DNA of 64,000 bases from Larix kaempferi. Lineage: Eukaryota > Streptophyta > Pinopsida > Pinales > Pinaceae. The notes beneath the pieces were generated by a model, which had not been told where the DNA came from, made no database searches, and saw only the letters and a program-made list of their open reading frames with translations. This document shows, piece by piece, positions 24,303 to 36,914 of this stretch. The translations under genes were made by a program, and so were the position numbers. The stretch's first letter is position 1; each line of letters starts with the position of its first letter. Where the stretch lies: contig BSBM01000361.1 of assembly GCA_027924585.1 (NCBI GenBank), positions 40,874,501-40,938,500 on the forward strand. The letters are read 5' to 3'.

Positions 24303-27300
24303 TGTAACATCCCGAAAAATACCAAAATTTAATTTTTTTTATAATAGCAATAATTATCAAAGTCATTAATGCAGAACATATAAATTAATTCGATTTCTTA
24401 ACTAAAATAATTAATGATGATATGTTATACTTCTCAAATAAATATGATATAATTGTATTTGCTACTTCAGATTTAAGCGGATGTTAATCTTCTTAACGGA
24501 AGATATTTTTATGATTATGCATAAGAATACAATTTAGAGATTTGCTTACGTTTTAAATATAATTACATGTTGTACATTGTTTGTAGTATTATGATGTTCT
24601 TGATGAAGTGCCGACAGTTTGTTTGTATGATGATGAAGGGGTCCTACGAGGTACCTTGGAGTTTACTTAGCTATGATTAGCTAAGGCATTTGAATCCTGT
24701 TTCCATGTGTAGACCGTAGGTAAGAAATTCTTCGACAACATGTGATAAGAGTACATGTGTCTTTCAATTCAACGTCAATGTAAAATTAGAATGCTAAGTA
24801 CTTCCTTTCAACACAAGTTACTGGAGGTATGGATACTTGGTTCTAATTCTAGTTTTTGTACTGTCTTACGAAGCTCTTCAGTGTTATCATTTCACATCGT
24901 CCAAGTGTTCTGTTATAACCCTACATATATTATCATATGACTACTGTCATTATCATTAAAACATCGATACTAATATTTATTGATACTGCTATTAGAAAAC
25001 TTGTAGAAAAAGTGTTTACACCTTTGAACTATCATTATGTTTTGCGTCTACAGAACTTAGACTACTCTAAGTCTTGAATTTATCATTTGAATACACAGTT
25101 AATATATGTAAGGTATAGTGACTAGTGCTTGTACTAAGAACTTGGCTTTAGAGTGTATCTCGTCAACACTTAAACTATACCTATGGTGATACCTTAATTA
25201 ATAGTCTTTGCACTACATGGCTAATCACATGGGATTTATTGTGAATATGGTATTTATGCTATGAACTAGCATTATAAAACTTCATCCTATTGTTTATAAA
25301 AAACTATAGAAATGAAAATAGAGTTATTCTATAGTTACCATGCATTTACAATAATACATTGATATGTAATTCAAATATTATGATGCCTAAATTCAAACAT
25401 TGAACTATACCGAATGTGTACTAATATTTGCAATGATATGAATTACCATATGCAATGATATGATTTTCAATATGCAACCCTAGCTATACTTTAGCACTAT
25501 AAGATATTACCCTATGCAAACAAATGAATACGATGTAAACAAACCTTTGAAATGTTAAGAATTAAGCAATAGATTAAACTATGATATACGACCTAGTTCT
25601 TGTTCTAAGTATTGATAATATATGTTATTGCATTTTGCAACGAACTCGTTAATAAGGTGATGAGTTGACAGGTAAATAAATTGGCTATTGACAGGTTCAC
25701 AGTGTCTCGTTCAGGTATTAATGGTCCTGACCAAAACTCCATAGTGGAAAGTGTGGCTGTCAACCCATGTAATCCACCCACGTGAAGCTTGGTTGAAAAT
25801 GTAACTAGGAATCCTCGCTGTGCATGTTTACCATAACGCGTCTCCTCTGAGCTGTACAAGCTAATGATCCTTAGCAGGCAGTGTTGGAAACATCGTGGTT
25901 GTTGTAATTAATGAGATATCAATGCAATGTTTTCCCGGCTTTCAACGTAGCTTGTTGGCATCTCCTTTCTCATCGATCTCACCAGATCTTGATCGTTGAA
26001 TATGGAACCCTAAACTTCGTTGTATGTAGTGGTGGAGAGTTTCCCAGTCTTCGTTGTTACGTTAGAGTTGAGGCCGATAGGCTGCTAAAATGTAGTGTTG
26101 GAGAGAGAGTTTTTCTCAGGGGTTTCGATCTTGTGACCTATGGGAGGTATTTTTTAATAGTTGTAGGCTTAAGCTCTCTGCACTTAACCCACGATGCCAA
26201 AATAGTGATGGGGTTTCTCCTACTAGTGTATTGAATGTAATTCGGATTGGGTTCGATTCTTCTGTTGGTGAGAATGGTCTTCTGTGTTACTTAGGGTTGC
26301 TGTCAAATATCAACATACTTCGTCGTTTACTGGTGTAGTGCATCAATACTTCGAAGTATCATTTTTAAAAGGGTAAGTGTTTCGTGACAATGAAATAATA
26401 TTGAAATGCTTGTTTTGATTCTTGCAATTTCTTGTTTTAACCTTTCACCATGTGTTTTGGTAGGTACCCGTTTCATATGAGGTTGTTGAGTGAAATATTG
26501 GAGGATGGAATGTTGCTATTGCTTCTTGGTAAGCTCCGGTGGTTCTCGAAAAACCTCGTAGGTTCCTTGGATGGTGTTTTCTGTGTGCCGAGAGTTGGAA
26601 CCATTCGACTTGTTTCGGTGATGGCCGAGTGTGAATTTTTTACATCTTGTTTTGTTAATAGCTGTTCAGAAGATAATATTCAGTTCTTTTAAGATGCCAT
26701 TAGGATTTTTAATGCCTGGTTGCGTTGTTCGATAGGGACTTCGAACTTTTGTTTGTTCTGCTAGATGTTTAACGGTAAAACCCTGTGTAGGTTGTTGCTT
26801 CACAGCTCTATTTTAAGGTTTTGGTTGATAAGGGGAAAGCCCTGTGTAATGTGGAACCTTGAAAGATCCGTAATGTACTTCTCTATTATAAATTTTTAAA
26901 TGAACATCAAGAACCGAGGATTCTCTTGCACTTATAAACAATGGCTTGTTTTTGCAATGGATAGTTATGTTTTTAAAATAATAGTTGAGAACACTGTGTA
27001 AATAAATGTTAAGGTGTGCTGAGCCATGATGATTGATTGTAGATAGTTATTTCTGTACTTCATTCTTGTTGTTGATAACCATGTTTGGAAAATGTGATGA
27101 GAATAGTTTCGGATGTCAAGTGTTTTCGGTTTGGCTATACTACAGTGTTTGATTTTGTTTCCTGAAAGAAACCCTACTTGTAGCTTCCGATTACTATCTG
27201 GCTTGTACTGAGCTTTTGTATTCGAGAGTTACCTTTTGCAACAAATGGTTTCGATGTCGTGTATGTGTTCTTACTAGGGTTATGAACTATTGATAGTCAA

Positions 27301-28760
27301 TAGTACAGAATCGTGCTTTCTAAAAGAGTGAAGTTTATTGTCTTGTGGTAGTCTCGAAATGTTAGTTAGGGTTTGGAAAACTTTAACTATTATGAACAAA
27401 AACTAGGGTCTGTAATATCTAGGGTTTGATACAACTATGTAGATATTTGATAATTGAAATCAAAGGTGAAAGTTAGTGAAGAAATAAAATATATATAATT
27501 GTAATAAATCTATACAAGGATTAATTCTTGTAGTTGCTATATTTCTTAAAAATACAATTACTTTGAAAAACATGAAATGTTTAATATTGATTGCATTTGC
27601 TTGCTATCTGAAATAAATAGAGTTACAAGAAGTATATAGCACTGTGCAAAAACATACTGTGTTTTTCTTTCATGTATTAATTATATTAATTCTATACTGC
27701 TGTTTATACTATACTGTAATGTTTACTGTGTTTAAACATAGGACATAATTTTAACCAGAACACTACTGAAACCATTTATCCAATCAATGGCATTCTACCT
27801 ATCTCTCATCTTTCCTTAATTTACTTCTCTATATTGCAGTATGATGCATAGAACAACATGGGGAAAATATAGAGATGATTATCAAATCAAATATTTCACA
27901 AAGCTTTTTCATTCAGAATCATACTTAGATTAGAACATAAAATAATTTCTTTTGTATGACCGAGTTTAATAATTCTATAATGAAAAGACATTTAAATGTA
28001 AACAAAAGGAGGAACAATAAAACCTGGTTGACTATAGGAGAACAAACAGCCCAAGGAACCTGTTCCACCCAACCAATTCCTGAAGACAGTCAAGTTACTT
28101 GCCTTAGGACCCCCGAGCCTGTTCACTGAACCACCAGGAGGAAGATTCTGTAGAAGCCTTAGTACATCAACTTGCAATAGAATGTAGATTGTCCAGTCCT
28201 TAAGAATCAACAGTAAAAAAGACCTGCACCAACACCTCTGGTTTTCCTTCTTAGTATAATTAACAGACTTACAGTTGCACTCTCACATAGCCTCCTTATT
28301 CGATTCTCTTAGTGATGACCTGATGCACTTGAGGAATATTTATGCAGAAAATATTGTTAGGGGCTGCCTACCCAATTCAAATTGCCTTATGTAGGCTACC
28401 TAGGCCTTTTAGTGGTTAACTGGTCATTAATGAGCTGGCTTCTCTCTTCCACCCAGCTGGGGAATAATGCCACAAATTTAGGGATAGTTTTCCCATAACC
28501 AACAATTAGTGGTGGAGTGCAATTGCTTCCATCTGTCCCATACCTTCTAATAGCTTCCATTCCTTCTAGTGGGTCAATGAACACTCATTTAACAGTTCAC
28601 TTGGGTGTTTGTCTCCTACTTTAATTTATTAAATAATAATAATCAGTAATTACAATCATCCTTGACAAAACTTGGTCATAATTACAAAACTTTGTAATTA
28701 AAATTTAACATAAAGTATTTTGCAAATAAAATAATATTCTCAAAATTTGGGTAGGTGACA
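24303..28760 (-). repeat. 5' LTR of the Gypsy element (4458 bp)
   Basis: Direct repeat of 2490-6926 with matching ends, slightly longer because of small indels. At 4.4 kb it is long even for plant Gypsy LTRs. No TATA element could be singled out with confidence. The shared short frame at 25605-25859 (minus) parallels 3795-4049 but is not conserved as a recognisable protein. Confidence 0.92.
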
Positions 28761-29200
28761 GGCAATGTTTTGCCACCCCCGTTAAAATTCATGAGAATTG
28801 AGCTTTTGGAGGCAGTTTGTTGGAGCTCCCCCCTAAAAGTCATGAGAATTGAACTTTTGGAGGCGGTTATTTGGAACCCCCCCCTAAAAGTCATGAGAAT
28901 ATAACTTTTGGAGGCAGGTTTTTGAAACCCCCCTTAAAAGTCATTTGAATTGATCTTTTGGAGGTAGTTTGTTTAAATCCCCCCCTAAAAGTCATGCAAT
29001 TTAAAAATTTGGAGGTAGTTGTTTAAAAACCCCCCTTAAAAGTCATGATAATTGAACGTTTGGAGACGGTTTTGTGAAACCCCCCTTAAAAGAAATGAGA
29101 ATTTAACTTTTGGAGGCGGTTTATTGAAACCCTCCCTAAAAGTCATGCGAATTGAAATTTTCGAGGAAGTTTTTTGAAAACCCCCTAAAAGTCATTTATG
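28761..29200 (+). repeat. CACTA-type palindromic array (right part, after the Gypsy insertion)
   Basis: Continues the same unit as 1760-2489 (TTTTGGAGGCGGTTT ... AACCCCCCCTAAAAGTCATGAG). About nine units are present, all in one orientation, ending near 29195. The left part includes units in alternating orientation. With the Gypsy element removed the two parts join in phase at GGCAG/GGCAA. Confidence 0.8.
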
Positions 29201-31700
29201 TACGTGAGTTAGGTGTGTCACATGGGTTCAACAATGAATCTCATCAAAACATTGGAGCTAAGGGCACACAAGCTATTGTAGTGTTAGGAATGGTGTGCAT
29301 CATCATTCAACACCATATCCCATTAGAGCTCTACAATTGAGGCAGTCACGCTACGTTTTTCACATCAAACATGGTTCTCACACTCCAACTTTCCATGATC
29401 CGTGGTCAAAATACAAACTAGTTTGCCATAACATTTTCCTTTATGGCTAATGGGCCATGTGTAGGGCCCTAATCACCACATGATTCCTACACAAGGAATA
29501 CTTAGCTTGCAAGTGGGTATGGTGGTCATTTCAATATTTACAACATCATGGATGGTTCTTGAAGCCTAATCCATGGTGTCCATGGTGTTAGATCAAAATC
29601 TAGTTTATAATGACTGGTAGTTACCTCAAGGTCTTGTGACTTATGGGAGTTTCTCTATACCACCACATAGGCCATAGGCAAGGAATATTTAGCTCTTGAG
29701 TAACACATTGTCATTTTTTTTAGTATTTTCATGTCGTGGATGGTTCTAGGAGCCTATGTTATGGTCTAGGGCCAAAATGTAGGTTCTTGGGCAATAAAAT
29801 TTATTTTGAGACTCATGGGCTATGCATAGGGACTTGAGTCATCATACACACCCTAGATAGGAAATATTTTGTTTATATTGTAAGTTATTGTGTTTATTTT
29901 TGCACTAATTTTGGATTGATAAAATCCCATACAGTGATCATTCAAACCTTGATGTCAAAGTCTTTGATCTAAAACCTTGGTTATAAATAACCCGAGGTCA
30001 AAGTTTATTGTGTTAGTGTGTTGATTTGGTGCAGTAGGCATGTTAGTGATTGGGTTAGGGGGTAGTGGGTTAGGGTTAGAGGGACACTGGCTTAAGGGGA
30101 TATTTTCTACAATTTCATAATGTGGTAGGCTTTGGGGATTTTTTGGATTAGAAGCGAGGAACCTAAGGGATTAGTGGATTAGTGGGAAAGGGGTTTTGGT
30201 TTTGTTGGTACTAGTGGTTAAGTGGCTTATAAGTTATCATGTTATTCAGTTTGGGGCTAGATGTTAAGGTTAGGTATGAGGTGAGGGGGTTAGAGGTTGA
30301 AGCTTCCTAGGTGCATGAATTCATTGCATGGATCAAGTGTGCCAAGTGCATGAGTCATTTACATGGGTTGGTTGTGTTAGGTCAGTGTCTAATTAGTGGC
30401 ATTATTTATGGTGGCCATTTCAATATTTGTAACACAAAGGATGGTTCTCGTGGCTTGGACTATGGCATGTGAACTAAATTTAGGGTCTAATGCCATATTA
30501 ATTTTCCATGGGGTTGATGGTCCATGCATGTTAACCTATATTACCACATAAGAATCTCTAGCCTACATGTGAGTTCGTCAAGATCATCATTGTCACCATC
30601 GTCGATGTCATTGTTGTTGTTGGTTTTTCCATGGTTATGTAGACCAATAAACCAACCATGGTTTAATATTTATAGGTTATGTAAACCAATAGTGGTTCTC
30701 ATAACCTAAATAATGGTCCATGGTTAATAAATTTACTAAATGATTCATGGTCCATATGCAGGGCCCTACACACAATTACTTTACCTTACAAGAGAGATAT
30801 TGTGGCCATTTCAATATTTGTAACATTGATGATGGTTCTCGTGGCCTATACCATGGCCTATGAACTAATTTTAGGCCCTAATACCATATTAATTTTCTAT
30901 GGGGTTGATTGTCCATGCATGTTAACCTAGACTACTACATATGACCTACATATGGAATATCTAGTCTATATGTAACAATTTATTCTGTTGCTCTTGAGTG
31001 ATGATTAAGGCCTTGTGACATCACATAATCTCTAAAGAGTAAATCTAATTTCAACTACAAGTGGGATATGTTGGTAATTTTTAGATCTGTAACACCAAAA
31101 ATGAAAATTTTCTTGCCAATTTCAACATGCTAGTAATTTTCATTCCATCACCCTTTCTTCTCATTGTTTTTCCCTTTTTGTGAAGGGTCACTCAAGTCTC
31201 CGCCTCCCATTCCGCGTCTAAGAAATACTCCATTCTTCCACTTATACACAACTAAATGGAGAAAGTCTTCATGCAATTTTAAAACACTAGAAAACACCAG
31301 AAAGTTTGAATTATGAATATATCATGAGATCTTGAGACTCTTGTAGACTCACCCACCATTGACTGCTAGGAAATGGCAATGGGTGAAGTTTTTGGCCAAC
31401 TATGCTTACAAGTTATTTCACATAAAAGGGGAAGAGAATCAAGTGGCATATGCCTTGATTTGAATATGCCATATATATGCAATCTCCCAAGCTTAATAAA
31501 ATTTAAGGACAATGATAGGAGGAGATCCAATGATGACAAATGTTACCAAGAGGTGTGTGAAGCTCTATTAAGAAATGAGATTTGGATGCAGAAGGAAGTA
31601 AAAAATATCAAGATTAACATTTAGTTGAAGTGAAGTACTACTGTGAAGAAATCAAATATATGTGCAAAATTTAAGAGGGTTAGTGTTCCATGAGGCCCAT
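29200..31700. repeat. Degenerate long-period repeats, no gene
   Basis: No gene recognised. Blocks recur at long spacing. The phrase GGCCATTTCAATATTTGTAAC followed by GATGGTTCTCGTGGC and, further on, CATATTAATTTTC and GGTCCATGCATGTTAACCTA appears at about 30411-30540 and again at 30802-30930. Weaker versions lie at 29527 and 29705. This suggests a diverged tandem unit of about 390 bp (or a half-unit near 180 bp), possibly the interior of the surrounding CACTA-like element. A short frame at 31373-31624 has no recognisable domain. Confidence 0.5.
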
Positions 31701-31712
31701 GATGCTTGTATT

Positions 31713-32225
31713 CACTACTACAAAACAAGACATTGGTGAGGGGCATGCTTGTGATGGGCCTTAAAGGGTCATCACCAATGTCACAAATGATGACAAAACT
31801 TAAAAAAACGTCATTGTTATTGTATTTGGAGACATTGGTTTAAGGTTTGTCAACAAAAATATTTTCAGTGATACTTTTTGTGAGGGTTATTAAAGGCCCG
31901 TTGCCAATTCTCTCTGCAGTGACACTTCTAGTGACGATCCTTTAATGGCCCTCATTAATATCCATTAGTGAGGGTCATGGTTGTGACGAACCTTAAAGGG
32001 CCATCACCAATTTCACATACGATGACGAATATTCAAAGAATCATCATTATAATCGTCTTTGGAGACATTCCTTTAAGGTTTGTCACTAAATCCCTTTTCA
32101 ATGACACTTTTGGTGAGGGTTGTTAAGGGCACGTTACAAATTCTCTCTTTGGTGACACTTCTAGTGACGATCCTTTAATGCCCCCCACTAATACATTTTT
32201 TGGTGACTTTTAGTGACAATGAAAA
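31713..32225 (+). mobile_element. Second CACTA-like terminus with subterminal repeats
   Basis: Begins CACTACTACAAAACAAGAC. Reiterated motifs in both orientations follow: GGTGAGGG, TTAAAGGGCCATCACCAAT, GTGACACTTCTAGTGACGA, TCCTTTAATGGCCC. They are spaced about 55-90 bp apart and stop near 32220. The CACTA start plus dense subterminal repeats supports an En/Spm-type end. No transposase and no opposite end were found, so this is a terminal fragment. Confidence 0.5.
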
Positions 32226-32806
32226 ATGTAACTCTATGAGTTTTTAATTTATGATGCTATGTGACCATTTCTATAGGTATTATGCGTGCAGGTATTATGC
32301 ATGTTTGAGTTAAGTTTCCCTGGAATATTTTATTAGGTACTTCTTTATTTGCTTCAATAGGGTAGCATAGATTTGTGAAGATAGATTTGTATTTGCAGTT
32401 CATCTTGCCTCAAGTTTTCCACTTCACTGCCTCCCTATTCGTCTTGCAATCTAGAGCCATGTTTCCACTAGTAACCCATAACTGTATACAACCCCATGCA
32501 ACACTTCCAAATGACATAGCCCAGGGGAAGCCTTGGCGTTGTGGGGCTTGGCGGTTTGGGACACACGGCTGTCCAATTTGGCAAAGCTTTTGGAAAACAA
32601 GTAATGATGATCGATACATTATCTCAGAAGGAAAATGAAGCCAGAGAATTTTTGGGGGAAAATCATTTCCTCATAAGCAAAGATCAGAAATAGATGCAGG
32701 ACACAACCAAATCATTGGATTACATAATTGACACAGTATCTGCTGACCATCCCTTGCTGCCACTTCTCAATTTACTGAAGGTGGTTTGGAAATTGATTTT
32801 GGTTGG
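32226..32806. other. Stretch without a recognised gene
   Basis: An open frame at 32375-32638 (plus) has mixed composition and no domain I recognise. No repeat structure is seen. It is probably flanking DNA between the CACTA-like end and the Athila/Tat-like element. Confidence 0.4.
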
Positions 32807-35800
32807 TGTTGTCACTCAGGATTTACCCTTAGGTTGCGGAAGGATAACCTAGAGGCAACTATTTCAAACCAAGCTTTAGGAGGAGAGCTAGCTTCTTTCC
32901 TACCAGAGAGGGCTCTCTCAAAAGATGAATACAAAGGCCATAAACACTTTTCAAGAAACATATATTCCATTTTATAGTTTGGCTAAAAACACATAAATCA
33001 CATTGGGCATGGAGTCACATCTGAAAATAAACAACATTGATCTTCATGAAGGAAAGGAAGTTTCTATCTCACAATCAAGTTCTTTTAGCAAGCGATATTT
33101 GAAAGAAAATTAAACAAACCCATCAACATTAAGCATCAACATAGATGAATTTAACATCGACTTTAGAGGAAAACATGGAACACTTAGGTGCGATTAAGAC
33201 AGAGCATGATTTGCTAAGCATAAGAAGAAAGACAACATGGAAGATATTCACTAGTAAAACGATTTACAGAGAAAAGGGAATTACAGATTGCAACACAACA
33301 ACACATGAATCTTCATCCTTCAAAATGAGCTTTATTTCCACAAGGAAAAAACTTTACAAAAAACAAAAAAATACTCTGAGTACTAGAATGTATTTTACTA
33401 TTATGGGTTTCCAACCCCTTTTTCTTCATTACCTATGAATATATATAGGTATCTTTCAACCCTCAGGCTCGAGTTATCCTAACAAAAAGTTGTTACAAAA
33501 CTTGTGACACCTATACAAACAGGGTTTTTTTTTTTTTTGAGAGAACATAAACTAATATCGACAGACCAACCTAACTGATTTTACAGGTGTCACTGTATGG
33601 TTGCTAACTACAAGAGATCCTAAGCAACTGGAAGGTCTTAAGTGGTCCCAAAGTATATAAGAATATTACATATTAAAAAAGAATTTGAAACAGAATGATA
33701 CGACGGGATGCAAAATATCATCAAACGGACTGCCACTCTACGTCTGAGCTATTACTCGGCCTTGTGGGTCGAAGAAATCTTCCACCTTCAGGGAATCATC
33801 CACCTGTTATTTTTTTGCAGAAAGAGGTGGTGTCACCTCCTTAGTGGGAACAACAAAATATTTGAGAATCTCCATGGCTTGGTGGGTGCACTGCTCGACC
33901 TTTTCGTTCTTTCTCTTTTTCCTTCACCGAGTCTTCTTGCACACCTGTCTACCTTTATGATCCTCGGGTTCACTGGTAGTACTCTCCTCCACGTGGTCGA
34001 ATTTTACAGGGGGTGGGGGAATGTGATTATCCTCTGCATCGGACCACACCTGCTCCAGTGCAAAAGTCACTTTGGCCCCTTGATCCCTTTCCATGACCGG
34101 ATCCCAAATGAAAGATACCTGGGATGCTAGGCCTACCACATTTTTCGAGCATTGGTGCGAACAGTAAAATTTTGGGAGCCCATTTATAATGACTAAGATA
34201 ATGATGATAACCAGGAGTAATCATTTTGGCCTGATCATCCGACTGGACACTCCAAATGAGCGAGAATGATGACTGAGATCCGGATGGGCATCAAACAGAT
34301 TTAGCTAGAATTTCACGTCAAGTTAAAAAGCATATGACGGCTCTGATGTGGCCTCTTTCCCTTGGCCTATCATTCGCTCGTAGCAGGGGTTTTTTCCAAC
34401 CACCCAGCACTGTTAATCTTGATCTAGTTCACATCCATACTGTTCAAATATGCGCCTTCTACTACATTTTGCAAATCTTGGACTATGTTGATACCCCGTG
34501 CAGCTGCGCCCTCCACCTACACCACCATTTAACCGGGAGAGGATTCTTCACATTTTTAATCCTTTCTGCAATGTTTAAAACTTAGGGATTTGGATCATTT
34601 CACCCTCCAGTTGCAATTACATGTCTAGAGATCTTTTTTGGCATCCCTTGGGTTTCTATGACCTGAAAACCGAGGCCCCCATCTACTATATCTAGGGGCC
34701 TAATTCTCCTAGCTACCCAAGATAAAACAGGTTCTGCTTAACAAATTCCAAGGAAAATATCCTCGGGGGTAGGAAAGTTGGTAGCATGTGAGGATCCTTT
34801 GCAAACCCGTATACTTTGAGTACCGTGTGACGCTTGTACAAAAACCAGTCCCCGACTGCTAAATCTTGTCTCGGTTGCATGAAAGTATTCATCTCGGGAA
34901 TGACTCTTGCTAGCTCTTCTCCAGAAACCCACTCGTGAACCTCCGATGTTGAAAGCTCCAAACCCTAGGTTTTATGTCACCTTCGCCGCTACACACATGC
35001 CTCAAGATTCCCAACGCCTCTACGGAGAACACAAATGTGAACTCTTCACGTGACTTTCTCCCTTTATAATCGACCCCGATGAACTCCCTTGCTCCTCTTC
35101 CGGCGGTCACTGATCCTGACCATTGATCCTTTGCACCGTGATCTGGGCCGTCGGATTGGTGGTCCTTTTTATGGCCTCCCTCGTGTGGTTGTCCTCCACT
35201 GTCGGATCTATTCCGTGGTCGACCGTCATCGTCTATCTTCAAAGCTTCACCCGCAGTAGGCGGTTTCACATGGCTGTCTAGTCGTTTTCCTTTACCTCCC
35301 TTCTAGGTTGTGGAATGCTGAGGGGCTGCAACGTGTCTAGTGGTTCCATATTCTGCAACCGCCTTCCTCTCTATCTTGCCGTGCATCTCCATGCTGCGGA
35401 AGCCTACCCACGCCGTCGATCTATATTCTGGCGGACGATCCATGACGAGATCTATGGGTCCTTTAACCATGGTCTGACTTGGCCTCCCTGCCTAGTTCCT
35501 CTTATTGACCGTGCTTCTTTCCTGGTGGGGAGCCATCATTGCCATTGATCTCTCTCACCGAAATCCCTTGCCGCTGGATTCTCTCCATCCCACGCCGCCT
35601 TTAGCTGGCCTTTTCGACTGTATGATCCCTGGTCCCACCTCCATCATGGCCGTAGATATCCATCGCGCTGAACTTGGGGAGGGTTCCCCCAAAAGCGGTT
35701 TTGCGGGCCCCCAAGCGGTCTTCCCTTTGAAAATACTCACAGTAGATCTAAGGGCTGATGTATACCTCACAAGAAAGATTAAGTAGGAAAATAGAAGAAG

Positions 35801-36914
35801 AGTGGACAATGCAGTGTAAAAGAGAAGCAGAATTATGATACAATAGAACTCGGATAGAAGCAGAATAACATCACACTAATTCATTAATCATAATATGAAC
35901 AATAAAAATACAATGGAGAGGATTCGAATGCCAAGGTGGCAATTCGAATTAGCCTACATGGACTTATCATCAGATCAATGGAGTGTCATCAAAGCACAAG
36001 TAACCATCAACCATGTGTCAAAATGAGTCTAACTGGATGTAGTAGGTGTAAATGATGCATAGAGCACTAATGGAGGGTGCATGAGGAGCTAACTGCAGTC
36101 AAAATAGTCAACCAAGTCTCTCTGGGTGTCCAACGGAGTGTTTCAATTAGTTAACTAGTCAATCAGTCCTTAAATCAAGGAAAGATCCACAAATCAAGCA
36201 ACTAACTGAAGTGCCACTGGTGGTAGGTGAGAGAGGGCACCTTTCACCTGTGGTAGGTGAAAAAGAGGGCACATCACTAACTAGGAGGGCTAGAACTAAG
36301 TGGAAACAGGCTCCCGGGGATAGTAAACTAAGCACTAGGTGCTGGGAGACACCATACTGATGACTGGGATGCATGCATGACTAAAATGAAAAATAATGAT
36401 AATGCTGGTAGGACTAGGATGGAGTATAGCAATATCCTAACATTACCATACCGCCTTTCCACCCTGCGGAATCACCGGAAGGTGATGCATGGCAGGTGGT
36501 TTCTATTTCCATGATCGCTCCTATCCACTACTCCTCTACGCTACTTGACCTCATGGAAATCTTGCAGGACCATTGATCTAGAAATCAATGGTCGGTCCTT
36601 TAGGGACTCGCTCGCCATTTAACCCTTCCACCAGGCTTCTGCTTGTTAACCCCCGCACTACTTCGGTGCTGGCAGCTCATCTCCGCCAGTGATCTCGCTC
36701 CCACTTTTGACTTCCGCCATTGATTTCCTGGTTCAAGTTTTTTCTGAGCTTTTTTGGTAAGTTTTGACTACCTCGCTTAGCTCTAGCCGATGGTCATGTG
36801 GCATAGACCCCTCAAAGGATCGGGCGCTTCCCCTTTGCAAAGTCCTAGGCTCCACTAGTCACAAATTTTCACTTTCTTCCCCCATTTTCCCTTCGGAAAA
36901 TGTCTGTGCTAACA
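32807..36914 (-). repeat. 3' LTR of the Athila/Tat-like element (4108 bp, with insertion)
   Basis: Aligns with 40235-43639 over its length (for example TTACCCTTAGGTTG at the start and CTCCACTAGTCACAAATTTT near the end). The extra length is mostly a 717-bp insertion at 35726-36442 that is absent from the other LTR. Divergence is visibly greater than between the LTRs of the 2490-28760 element, so this insertion is older. Open frames inside run in many directions and match no known protein. Confidence 0.82.
35726..36442 (-). mobile_element. 717-bp insertion inside the 3' LTR, possible solo LTR
   Basis: Comparison with the other LTR shows a clean insertion: TTCCC before, TTACC after, then ATACCGCC where the empty site reads TTCCCATACTGCC. 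That is a 5-bp duplication with one mismatch. On the minus strand the insert begins TGTTAGGATATTGC and ends GAGTATTTTCAAA. The TGTTAG start and 5-bp duplication suggest a solo LTR, but the CA end is displaced by two bases, so the class is uncertain. Confidence 0.5.

Larger units (their letters stand above)
2490..28760 (-). mobile_element. Ty3/Gypsy LTR retrotransposon (chromovirus-like), decayed, split by transposon copy L
   Basis: Order on the minus strand: 5' LTR (24303-28760), initiator-Met primer site, gag, protease, reverse transcriptase, RNase H, integrase, chromodomain-like tail, polypurine tract, 3' LTR (2490-6926). PR-RT-RH-IN order marks it as Ty3/Gypsy. The chromodomain-like end, initiator-Met primer site and very long LTRs suggest a Tekay/Del-type chromovirus, but this sub-assignment is tentative. 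The LTRs start TGTCACC and end TGTTACA on the minus strand. Flanks are GGCAG (2485-2489) and GGCAA (28761-28765), a 5-bp target duplication with one mismatch. The coding region has several stops, frameshifts and lost catalytic residues, so the element is dead. It sits inside the CACTA-type array, and the 12.49-kb transposon copy L interrupts its integrase. Confidence 0.9.

Noticed and set aside
28682-28894. A minus-strand frame with repeated MTFRGGFQ / TASKSSIL units
   Set aside because: It is the CACTA-type array translated, and it crosses the LTR boundary at 28760.
29270-29290. TTGTAGTG as the right end of the CACTA-like element
   Set aside because: The inverse shares only about eight bases with the left end, no matching 3-bp duplication follows, and the subterminal array stops 80 bp earlier.
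30040-30110. GGGTTAGGG-like motifs resembling telomere repeats
   Set aside because: Only a few irregular TTAGGG copies occur, and the usual plant telomere unit is TTTAGGG. It fits low-complexity G/T-rich DNA better.
32375-32638. An 87-codon open frame as a possible gene exon
   Set aside because: No recognisable domain, an overlapping open frame on the other strand, and no supporting splice context.
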